Assembly: GCA_019058365.1 (NCBI GenBank)
Contig: JAHPZE010000009.1
Coordinates: 62,001 to 126,000 of the forward strand
Length of the DNA stretch: 64,000 nucleotides
Origin: Promethearchaeota archaeon
GTDB lineage: Archaea; Asgardarchaeota; Lokiarchaeia; Sigyniarchaeales; SOKP01
Direction of reading: 5' to 3'
In this document: one piece after another, positions 45,351 to 53,599 of the stretch
How positions within the stretch are numbered: the stretch's first letter is position 1
Layout of the letters: the number at the start of each line of letters is the position of its first letter
Translations under genes and position numbers: made by a program
The notes under the pieces: model-generated
What the model was told of the DNA's origin: nothing
The model's input: the letters and a program-made list of their open reading frames with translations, nothing else
Databases searched by the model: none

Positions 45351-47327
45351 CTATTCCTCTATTGGTAATAATACATCCATTAATGCCATATATTGTTCGT
45401 CTCTAAAGTATGCTAACTCAATTGCATGTGAAGGACACAACGAGGCACAGGTCCCGCAACCTCGACAATTAATTAAATTCACCACGAGATTTCCTTTTTC
45501 ATTTACAGATATAGCGCTATATGGACAAGCTTCTATACATTTATAGCATTTAGCGCAACGTTCATCTGATGGCGTCGCTCTGATTAATTCCATAGTATAT
45601 TCTCCCTTACTCATAGGAATTCCCGCTACTGATGCAGCTCCTCGAGCTTGACTCACTGCTTTATCAATCTCTTTCTGTCCTTGAGCTGAACCGCAGATAT
45701 ATATACCAGGTACTTTAGTGCTAATTGGATCAAGCCGAGCATGATATTCCTTTAAGAAACCATCAGGACTTTTCTCCATGTTTAGTACTTTAGCAATTTC
45801 TATCGTACCTTGGGATGGAAGTGAAGCAGATGATAATATAACCATATGAGCTTCCATTTTAACAACAGAATCAGTTCCAACTGGTTCAAATTGTACTAAA
45901 AGATTCTTCGTTAAAGGATCTTCTTCAATTTTTCCAACCATTCCTTTTACAAAGATAGTTCCAGCATCACGGGATCTTCTATAATATTCTTCATAATCCT
46001 TCCCGGCACATCTCATATCTATATAGCAACAGATAATTTGTGAATCAGGATATTCTGATTTGATTAATTTAGAGTTTTTAAGCGAAAGGTTGCAGCATAT
46101 AACACTGCAATGAGCATTTTTATTTACATCTCTTGATCCTACACAATTTATAAATATAATTTTAGTAGGACGCTTTCCATCAGAAGGACGCTTTAAATGT
46201 CCATATGTTGGACCATTTGGAGCGAGGATCCTTTCTAATTCTATCTGATTGATTACATTATCATAAGTACCATATCCATAATCATTACCTTGATAGAGAT
46301 CCCAACCGGTAGCTACGATTATTGTACCAACTTTAAGTTCAACAATTTTATCCTTTTGACTAAAATCTATCGCTTCTTGTTCACATGCATCGACACATGC
46401 GAAGCATTCAATGCATACATTTCTCTCAAGTTGTGACACTGCAGGTACTGCTTGAGCAAAAGCAATATCAATGACTTTTCTTGCTGATAAGTGCTCATCA
46501 AAATAGTTACTCGTGTAAACTGGGCATACGTCTCGACAGGTTCCACATCCTGTACATTTCGTTTCATCAACAAATCGTGCTTTTCTTCTCACTTTGACAT
46601 TGAAATTGCCAATATATCCATCTATCACATCAACTTCACTATATGATAAGATTTCTATATTTGGATGGCGATTAGCTTCTAGCATTTTCGGTCCCAAGAT
46701 TCATATAGAACAATCATCTGTAGGGAAGGTTCTATCGAGTTGGGACATACGTCCGCCAATTGTTGTATTTTTTTCAACTAAATATACCTTATATCCAGCA
46801 TCACCTAAATCGATAGCGGCAGATAAACCTGCAATTCCACCACCTACTACTAAAGCTGCGGGTTCTACTGGTACGGTTTTAGTAGGCACATCTTCCAATA
46901 ATTTCGCTCGAGCAATACCAGCTTTGATTAATTCAATAGCTTTTAAAGTAGCTTTTTCACGTACTTCTGGAGCTTGGTGTACAAAGGAACAATGCTCTCG
47001 AATGTTAACGAATTCTAAGTATCTTGGAGGTAAACCCATCTCTTTTAATATTGCGTGAAAAACGGGTTGATGAGTTTTTGGAGTACAAGCAGCAACTAAA
47101 ACCCTATCAAATTTAAATTCTGCATGTCTTTCCTTGATTTCAGTAGATCCACCTTCCGTACATAAAGAGAGATATGGATAAGCCCAAACATTATCTAATT
47201 TATTTATTTCCTCGACAATCTTTGGAATGTCTAAGATTCCTGCGATATTGACACCTCAATGGCATACGAACACACCTATTCTTATTTGATCTTCGTCATT
47301 ATTTTCATTGGTCTGTTTATCAGACAA
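45351..47327 (-). CDS. hdrA: Heterodisulfide reductase subunit A, probable selenoprotein with two Sec
   Basis: With two TGA codons read as Sec the frame gives 658 residues, normal for HdrA. RIGVFVCHUGVNIAG has U24 (TGA 47256-47258); the family has CHCG here. VVGGGIAGLSAA (~160) binds FAD. TFPTDDCSIUILGPKM has U209 (TGA 46701-46703) where the family has CSxC. 4Fe-4S motifs are CTGCGTCRDVCP (~258), CIECFACVDACE (~305), CAKCYKCIEACP and CRGCGTCASLCP near the C terminus. HdrA is the flavin bifurcation subunit for CoM-S-S-CoB-type or other disulfide and ferredoxin redox. TTG at 47327 follows AAAGGTG; a GTG nine bases earlier is an alternative. It heads the mvhD and FrhB-like operon. Confidence 0.9.
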
Positions 47328-47371
47328 ATTCTTCACCTTTAGTTAGAATAACCTCCTAACTTTTAAAGATC

Positions 47372-47434
47372 GACTATTTCATAGATTAGTTTTTCATACT
47401 AATCCCAGAAATACTAATGATAAAGTAAATAGTC
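47372..47434 (-). promoter_or_regulatory. Structured 5' leader of hdrA
   Basis: On the minus strand GACTATTT and AAATAGTC (outer 8 bp) enclose a second stem GATTAGT / ACTAATC with a seven-base loop. The element ends 45 nt before the TTG start. A further small stem GTTAG / CTAAC holds an AGGAGG in its loop at 47342-47360. It could be a regulatory leader, or possibly a 5' SECIS-type element for hdrA, though no G.A core is evident. The remaining ~310 bases up to the methyltransferase gene are A/T-rich and show nothing else. Confidence 0.4.
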
Positions 47435-47749
47435 TATATTATTAAAATTAAATTATTATGAAAATTCAATTCTCTCTTACTCAAATTTAGTATTTGGAAA
47501 TAGGATTTTTTATTAATGTGACTTAATTATTTTTGACTTGCTCGAGATCATAAAAAAGAATTAAAAAAATTATCATTTTCAAACATTTAACAATAAATTT
47601 TTATTATTTACGATCAAATTTCATAAAGAATTTTAAATTTATATATAATTTAATTTTCCTGAAGTTATTTTATAAACAATTACCCCCATGAAATCAAATA
47701 ATAAAATAAAAAAAAATAGCTTAAGTTATCAATATTCGATTAATTAAAA

Positions 47750-49330
47750 TTAGCTCAAGAGTGCCATTATATTTCCTAATTCTTTCATTTTTTTCGCTCC
47801 TTTCACCTTTAGCTTCCCAGAAAGCATTTTCCCTATCATTGCAACTTTAGATAACTTTCCACTACTAAAATCGAAAAATAAGCCCGCGGGACATGCGAGT
47901 AAACCATCTACTTTTAGATTTTTTAATGTTTCTTCATCATTCCTCACATGATCTACTTCTAATCTTCCATTTTCTACCGTAATCAACGCACCATATCGTT
48001 GGTCAGTGAGATTATATAAAAAACTCATCTTTGCTTCAGCATATTGTTCCTTAAATTTAGGTTTATCATTAATTTTTCCCATTTGTCCCCATAATAAACC
48101 TGCTAAGCCTCTTCTCTCTTTCTCTTTTGGAGGTTTTTTCTTCGCCTCTTCAGTATTTCGCCATACATCAAAAGACTCTCTCTTTGGCAGTACAAAATTT
48201 ATGTCCTCTAAGTTATCTGCGATTGGTAATTTTCCATATGTATGAGTAGCAGCTACAGCTGCATGAATATGATCTGAAGGAGTATCATAGGGTACATTCA
48301 TAAGGAAAATACTTAAATTATGATCACGAGCAAAGGCATCAATATATCTCTTAACCGTATCTACAATTTTATCAATTGGACCATCACGTAGCAATCGGGC
48401 ATTTATACCTGCAGTTACTGTTACAGGTGTCCCTTTCTTACGAAACTTTTCTGTGTAATCACGAACAGCTTCAAGGGGATATTCGTGCCAACGTCCCATA
48501 CCTAAAAATATGGCAGGAGTTCCTCCCATGCTAGCAATTTCTACATCAAAACTATCATGAAGGATTTTAGGATCAAATTTTTCTATCCTTTCTTCACAAT
48601 AATCTCCACTTACATTCATTGTGGTGACCCCGATTTTTTTTACATTCTTCTCAAGTCTTTGATTATAGGGGACTACCCATTCTTTCATCTCATCAGGAGA
48701 TAAATTTGGCACACAAGCCCAAGCATCAGCTCCTATTCCCATTAGAGCATCCATAGCTTCATTTTGAGCCTTAACCGAAGGAGTTAATACATCATCAACG
48801 ATAAATTTAAATACTTCATGAGCGAAATCTGGTTGTTTTCTCATCGCTTTAATAAGTGCTGGAAAACCCATCAATCCTACTGCTAAACTAAAGGGTGAGC
48901 AAAAAGAAACCATTGACATATCAGATTGTACTAATCCACCCGATTTCAATAACGACGGATATCGACCAGCTGTATGGAAATCAACTTTTTTCATTTTTAA
49001 TTTTTTAAGATCTTCAGGGCTCTTAATTAATGGATCACGAAAATCAATAGTAGGCATCGAATTTTCACCATAAATTAACTTTCCACCTAATGCTTCTACT
49101 TCAAGATCATATATATCAAATCCTCCTGCAGGACTATCCAAATTATAATAACGCCCAATTATTTCACCCATTTCGTAATTAAAGACAAAATCGCTATAAA
49201 ACCTTTTAGCGGGTGATTTAGTAAGATACATCACATGGTCATGGCATTGAGCTCCGATAGTGAGTGTGCCTTTATCTCCTCTTGAAATGAGACTTCCCAA
49301 ATCTTTTTTCACTTCACCTGTTTGAGACAA
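47750..49330 (-). CDS. URO-D-fold methyltransferase fused to an SCP2-like domain
   Basis: A 526-residue protein. Residues ~15-390 follow the uroporphyrinogen-decarboxylase/MtaA-MtbA-type methyltransferase fold (GAQCHDHVMYL, PAGGFDIYDLEVEALGGK, TIDFRDPLIKSPEDL, LGMGRWHEYP). A charged linker (KKPPKEKERRG) leads to a ~100-residue C-terminal domain with YGALITVENGRLEVDHV and GKLSKVAMIGKMLSGKLKVKG, matching SCP2 sterol-carrier domains. It starts four bases after the corrinoid-protein gene, so it probably moves methyl groups to or from that protein. The SCP2 fusion hints at a hydrophobic substrate or carrier. Classical uroporphyrinogen decarboxylase is unlikely. Confidence 0.78.
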   Translation of the reverse strand: MSQTGEVKKDLGSLISRGDKGTLTIGAQCHDHVMYLTKSPAKRFYSDFVFNYEMGEIIGRYYNLDSPAGGFDIYDLEVEALGGKLIYGENSMPTIDFRDPLIKSPEDLKKLKMKKVDFHTAGRYPSLLKSGGLVQSDMSMVSFCSPFSLAVGLMGFPALIKAMRKQPDFAHEVFKFIVDDVLTPSVKAQNEAMDALMGIGADAWACVPNLSPDEMKEWVVPYNQRLEKNVKKIGVTTMNVSGDYCEERIEKFDPKILHDSFDVEIASMGGTPAIFLGMGRWHEYPLEAVRDYTEKFRKKGTPVTVTAGINARLLRDGPIDKIVDTVKRYIDAFARDHNLSIFLMNVPYDTPSDHIHAAVAATHTYGKLPIADNLEDINFVLPKRESFDVWRNTEEAKKKPPKEKERRGLAGLLWGQMGKINDKPKFKEQYAEAKMSFLYNLTDQRYGALITVENGRLEVDHVRNDEETLKNLKVDGLLACPAGLFFDFSSGKLSKVAMIGKMLSGKLKVKGAKKMKELGNIMALLS

Positions 49331-49334
49331 TTCA

Positions 49335-49979
49335 TTACACCCCCATCAATTTTTTTGCTTTTTCCACAGAGTCAAATGCATCTTTTCCCCAAGCATCTGC
49401 GCCAATTTCATCAGCATATTCTTGAGTACAGGGAACTCCACCTATCATTACTTTAAGCTTATTCCTTAAACCTTCATTTTTAAGTCTATTAATTACTTCT
49501 TTCATTTCTAACATAGTGGTTGACATATAACATCCTAGACCTAAAATATTAGGGTTTAATTCCTTTACTTTTTGTATAAAGATATCTTGTGAAACATCTT
49601 CCCCTAGATCAATAACATTAAATCCTCCTCCTCGTAAAGTCGCATTGACCATAATCTTACCTAGATTATGCATATCCCCCGCAACAGTACCTATTAAAAC
49701 CTTACCAGAAGTTCCTATCTCTCCAGCAGATAATTTTGGTTCTATAACTTCCATAGCTAATCTGAAAGCTTCAGCACATAATATTATATCTGTGTGAAAA
49801 TAAATATTTTGTTTCCATAATTCTCCAGCTTCTTGTACTCCTGGCACTATTCCTTCATTTACTATTTTAATTGGCTCTATTTTTTCCTTTAATGCTTTCT
49901 TAGCAAGTTCTTGAGCAAGTTCATCATCACCTTCAAGAACTGCTTTCTTTAATTTATCTAATATACTTGAAATACTCAT
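49335..49979 (-). CDS. Corrinoid (B12-binding) methyltransferase protein, MtbC/MtaC-like
   Basis: A 214-residue protein. Residues 1-85 are the B12-binding cap helices (AQELAKKALKEKIEPI, ILCAEAFRLAMEVIEP). Then the cobalamin-binding Rossmann domain shows GTVAGDMHNLGKIMV with the DxHxxG lower-ligand His (~109), VIDLGEDVS, LGLGCYMSTTM and MIGGVPCTQEYADEIGAD. It carries a methyl group between a substrate methyltransferase and an acceptor. The partner gene follows at once on the same strand. Which methyl donor is used cannot be read here; methanol, methylamines, methoxy compounds and others are possible. Confidence 0.9.
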   Translation of the reverse strand: MSISSILDKLKKAVLEGDDELAQELAKKALKEKIEPIKIVNEGIVPGVQEAGELWKQNIYFHTDIILCAEAFRLAMEVIEPKLSAGEIGTSGKVLIGTVAGDMHNLGKIMVNATLRGGGFNVIDLGEDVSQDIFIQKVKELNPNILGLGCYMSTTMLEMKEVINRLKNEGLRNKLKVMIGGVPCTQEYADEIGADAWGKDAFDSVEKAKKLMGV

Positions 49980-50197
49980 TACACCATCACACCTAATTTC
50001 AAATTATGAAGATATAACATCTTGAATAAAAATTGAATATCTTCAATTTAAATTTCAACTTTTGTATTTAAATAGTTTTAATTTTTATCAAAAGAAATTA
50101 ATAATATTCAATTAAACTCAGCATTGTAGAACATGCTTATATTGTATAAAGTGGTTATTATTAGGAGAAGGGTAATTTTTCAGGTTTACTTTCTTAT

Positions 50198-50674
50198 TTA
50201 TAATAATAGGATCATTTCTTTATCACCATCATTTTCTTTAAAACCATATTTCTCATACAATCGTCTTCCATATGGAGTTGCATGTAAAACTACTGATTCT
50301 ATACTATGTTTCTTTATTTCATCTAATAATTTCTCAAGTAATTCTGAGCCAATACCTTTTCTACGCCATTCAGGTTTAGTATACATATTCATAATATAGG
50401 CAAATTTTCCCGTTATATTGATAAAATGGGGAGGTTTCTGTAGAAAAGATAATCCACTTGTAGCGATGATTTCATTATCTGATTCTGCTAACCACGCAAT
50501 AAACTCATTGGATTTCATTTTGTCAATGAAAAATTCTTTTAAATATTTCTGAAATATCTCAATTTCCTTATCAGGTGGAAAATCTTGAATTTCTTTTAAA
50601 AATTCAATTCGAAATTCTATCAGTTTGTCTATATCATCTAGAATCGCTTTTCTAAGTAAGTACATAACTATCAT
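50198..50674 (-). CDS. GNAT-family N-acetyltransferase
   Basis: A 158-residue protein. The motif NMYTKPEWRRKGIGSELLEKL gives the acetyl-CoA binding R/QxxGxG/A loop as RRKGIG (~109), and VVLHATPYGRRLYEKYGF gives the C-terminal part. The opening LRKAILDDIDKLIEFRIEFL is typical of small GNATs. The acceptor is unknown. Two in-frame ATGs three codons apart open the gene; the second (MYLLRKA) is the more typical start. Confidence 0.85.
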   Translation of the reverse strand: MIVMYLLRKAILDDIDKLIEFRIEFLKEIQDFPPDKEIEIFQKYLKEFFIDKMKSNEFIAWLAESDNEIIATSGLSFLQKPPHFINITGKFAYIMNMYTKPEWRRKGIGSELLEKLLDEIKKHSIESVVLHATPYGRRLYEKYGFKENDGDKEMILLL

Positions 50675-50823
50675 CTAAGATTAAAAATATTTAATCCTTC
50701 ACATTAGTAATAATAATATCCCTAATATTTTATCTAATCAAGAAATTACTACGTATCACTAAAACAGACTATTTATATAAACAATGAAATTAAGAAAAAA
50801 ATAGAAATAATAAAAATTTTGAT

Positions 50824-51381
50824 TTAAGCTTCAGTTTCTTTCAATATATCCCCAAATAGTCTCTTTACAGCATCAATCCGTTTTTCTTCACCAATTTGTT
50901 CCACATCTTTTAATGAGATGGCTTCTTTTGGACAGACGTCAATACAAGCAGGATATCTTTCTCCTCTCTCAGGATCGATATAATCATCTTTCATAGTTTC
51001 ACATAGATCACAAATCAGAGCCTTCTGAGATTGAATATGTAGACTAAGTACACCGAAATCGCACGCTCTGATACAGAACGCACATCCATTACATTTATCG
51101 TCATCAACTATAATTGATCCTGTCTGTTTATCTTGCTCTAAAGCTTTTTCTGGACAACTTCGAACACATGGTGCATCATCACATTTTTGACAGGCTAACG
51201 CGACATTTAAAATAGGTTCAATCCGTACTCTATGAATTCTAGTGTTAATCGGGTTAAATTCACCATCATGTACAAAAGAACATACAGATTCACAAGTTTC
51301 ACAACCAGTACATAAGTTTGGATCGACAATAATAAATTGGTGTACAACCCCCCCTCTCTTTTTTGTACCACTTTTTGACAT
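50824..51381 (-). CDS. 4Fe-4S ferredoxin-type electron-transfer subunit of the aldehyde oxidoreductase
   Basis: A 185-residue protein of the HycB/DmsB type with four 4Fe-4S motifs: CTGCETCESVCSFV (~22), CQKCDDAPCVRSCPEKA (~59), CNGCAFCIRACDFG (~92), and CDLCETMKDD...CIDVCPKEA (~123-150). It starts directly after the stop codon of the aldehyde:ferredoxin oxidoreductase gene, so the two are translated together. It probably passes the electrons from aldehyde oxidation onward to ferredoxin or the neighbouring Hdr-type enzymes. Confidence 0.88.
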   Translation of the reverse strand: MSKSGTKKRGGVVHQFIIVDPNLCTGCETCESVCSFVHDGEFNPINTRIHRVRIEPILNVALACQKCDDAPCVRSCPEKALEQDKQTGSIIVDDDKCNGCAFCIRACDFGVLSLHIQSQKALICDLCETMKDDYIDPERGERYPACIDVCPKEAISLKDVEQIGEEKRIDAVKRLFGDILKETEA

Positions 51382-53313
51382 CTATTTCTTACCTCCAGCA
51401 GGCTTTAGTTTGCCAATAACAAAATCTAATCCAAGAGATTTTAAAGTTTCATCAGTTGGAATTCCTGTTTTAGTATCCCAACCTCGAGCTTCATAATAGC
51501 CACTTAGTAATTGTTGATATCCGTCTTCCTTTAAAACAACTCCTTTAGCTGGTCCTCTTGTGTGTGATTCCTTAAAGAACCTCTCAGGAGGGTGATCATC
51601 ATCTCTTGTCCATCCTTCTCGAATATTAAAGCATTTTGAAAGATTAACAATAGCATCTCCCCTCTTTTGTATAAATTTATCAGTTACCGGAATTCCAGTC
51701 ACTAATTCAAAAACTTTAGCCATTTCAGCGTCATTTTCGTAAATTCCTCGAGTAAATTTACACACGATATATGAATCAATAATAGCATAGATGTCTTCTA
51801 ATTCCTTAATTGATTTTCCTCTTTCAAGGGGTTTATCATAGGCAAATCTATCAAAATTTCCTTTTGCATCTAATCCATAGGACCCATTTCTTAAATGGCA
51901 TGCCCCTCTAATTGAAACACTTTCTCCAACGGCAAATGAGGTCATTCCATGAAGATCAAATGCAGGCAGTTCCAACCCTTTAATATGCATACCGTAATAG
52001 CTAGCATTTTTTATTCCTTTTTCCTCTAATCTGATGCCTGCCTGTTTGGTACCATCACCAAATATTTCCCCCGCAAAGCTCTTACCAAGTATCATTTCTT
52101 CTGTGAATTTTACAAGATTTACCGTTGATCCAAAGGGTAATTCATAGCCCAAATCCTTTTTAGTAATTAAACCGAGATCATATAATTCACAAGCCATTGC
52201 GGCAGTAACTCCTCCTGAAATTGCGTCAATCCCTAAATCATCACATAATTGAACACACTTAAATACCGTTGGCCAATCAGAATTTCCTGTAGCAGTACCG
52301 AACCCATAACAAAGCTCTACATCTATACTGGCATATAAGTTAGGCCAATGAGGATGTGTTTTTGGAATTTTAGCAATATGATCACACGCAATTGAACATT
52401 GAGAACATGCAACCTTTTTGACTACCCAGTCATTATTAAGTGTATCTCCCGTAAAAGTTCCATCATCAATTTTTTCCCATGTTCCCTCACGATGGTTAAA
52501 AATTGGAAACATTCCTAACTTATTATAACTTGTGATCCCTGAAGGCGTTCCTAAATCTCGATATTTAGCTGTAGCAGGACCATTAGCGACTTTTATTAAT
52601 TTTCTAGCTAATTTATAAAATTCAACTGGATTTGCTACTTTCACGCCTTTAGTACCTCTAAAGCATACAGCTTTAAGGTTTTTAGACCCCATTACTGCGC
52701 CCATTCCAGTTCTTCCTGCTTGTCTATTACGATCATTGGTTATACAACCCATTCGGCTCATTCGTTCTCCAGCTGGACCAATTGACATGACCGCCAATCT
52801 CTGATCTTGAAATTCTTCTCTTATGTGTTCTTCTGTATCCCAACAACCTTTTCCCGCTAGGTCTGGGCATGGTACAATATAATAATCATCATCATCCACA
52901 ACCATATATGAAAGTTCTGATGCTTTCCCTTTGAATACAATCATATTGATACCAGCACGGCGAGCTTGAGCTCCAACAGATCCAGAGGATATTGCCATAC
53001 CAAACATGCCGGTTAATGGAGATTTAGCAAATACTCCATATTTAGAGCTTGTTGGTAATATAGTAGCTGGAAATGGGCCATGTGCGTATAAAAACACGTT
53101 CTCTGGGCTTAGGGGATCTACTCCTGCAGGACATTCATCCCACAGGATTTTAGCAGCAAAACCATATCCACCAATCCAGTCGCGACAGAATTCATTAGAT
53201 AATGTAGATTTGCTAATCTTTCCATCTGTTAGATCTACATCAAGTCTAACTTGTGAATAACCCAATATTTTATCAGGAATAGATATTTCTTTAGTTTTAC
53301 TCATGTTTTTCAC
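51382..53313 (-). CDS. aor: Aldehyde:ferredoxin oxidoreductase (tungsten/molybdopterin)
   Basis: A 643-residue AOR-family enzyme oxidising aldehydes to acids with reduction of ferredoxin. The N-terminal LSNEFCRDWIGGYGFAAKIL and FAKSPLTGMFGMAISSG form the pterin-binding domain, with AGRTGMGAVMGSKNLKAV after it. CSQCSIACDH (~308) contributes Cys ligands to the single 4Fe-4S cluster. LKGLELPAFDLHGM and KFTRGIY belong to the C-terminal domain. The length fits the family (~600-640). It is followed without gap by its ferredoxin-like subunit, giving a two-gene operon. Confidence 0.93.
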   Translation of the reverse strand: MKNMSKTKEISIPDKILGYSQVRLDVDLTDGKISKSTLSNEFCRDWIGGYGFAAKILWDECPAGVDPLSPENVFLYAHGPFPATILPTSSKYGVFAKSPLTGMFGMAISSGSVGAQARRAGINMIVFKGKASELSYMVVDDDDYYIVPCPDLAGKGCWDTEEHIREEFQDQRLAVMSIGPAGERMSRMGCITNDRNRQAGRTGMGAVMGSKNLKAVCFRGTKGVKVANPVEFYKLARKLIKVANGPATAKYRDLGTPSGITSYNKLGMFPIFNHREGTWEKIDDGTFTGDTLNNDWVVKKVACSQCSIACDHIAKIPKTHPHWPNLYASIDVELCYGFGTATGNSDWPTVFKCVQLCDDLGIDAISGGVTAAMACELYDLGLITKKDLGYELPFGSTVNLVKFTEEMILGKSFAGEIFGDGTKQAGIRLEEKGIKNASYYGMHIKGLELPAFDLHGMTSFAVGESVSIRGACHLRNGSYGLDAKGNFDRFAYDKPLERGKSIKELEDIYAIIDSYIVCKFTRGIYENDAEMAKVFELVTGIPVTDKFIQKRGDAIVNLSKCFNIREGWTRDDDHPPERFFKESHTRGPAKGVVLKEDGYQQLLSGYYEARGWDTKTGIPTDETLKSLGLDFVIGKLKPAGGKK

Positions 53314-53599
53314 TATTGTTTATGAGTTATTTTTTGTAGAAATTAATTATAAAAAAATAAAGTATCAAAATTTTAAAGGTTATTTGTTAATCATAGAAAT
53401 AGCTTTCCTTAAAATTATTTACCAGATTATTTATCAAATAAAGCGAATATTATACAAAATGATTTTACAAATTTGTAAATGATAACTCTTTATATGTATA
53501 TACATCAAGATCAGATGATGAAATTACTGTTAAAGAGATTTTAAAAGAAGTGATAAAAACAATCAGATTAGATATATATTAAAAGATAATGATATTGAA

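Noticed and set aside
46367..46573. Short open frame inside hdrA
   Set aside because: It is an out-of-frame shadow of hdrA; the in-frame reading with Sec explains the region.
46701..47039. A separate 112-residue protein before a 448-residue HdrA
   Set aside because: The two pieces join in the same frame across one TGA at a conserved Cys site, so they are one gene.
53461..53580. Open stretch reading TSRSDDEITVKEILKEVIKT near a TATATGTATATACAT palindrome
   Set aside because: It has no start codon and ends at a TAA after about 38 codons; the palindrome is simple A/T sequence. It could be a relic but nothing supports a family.
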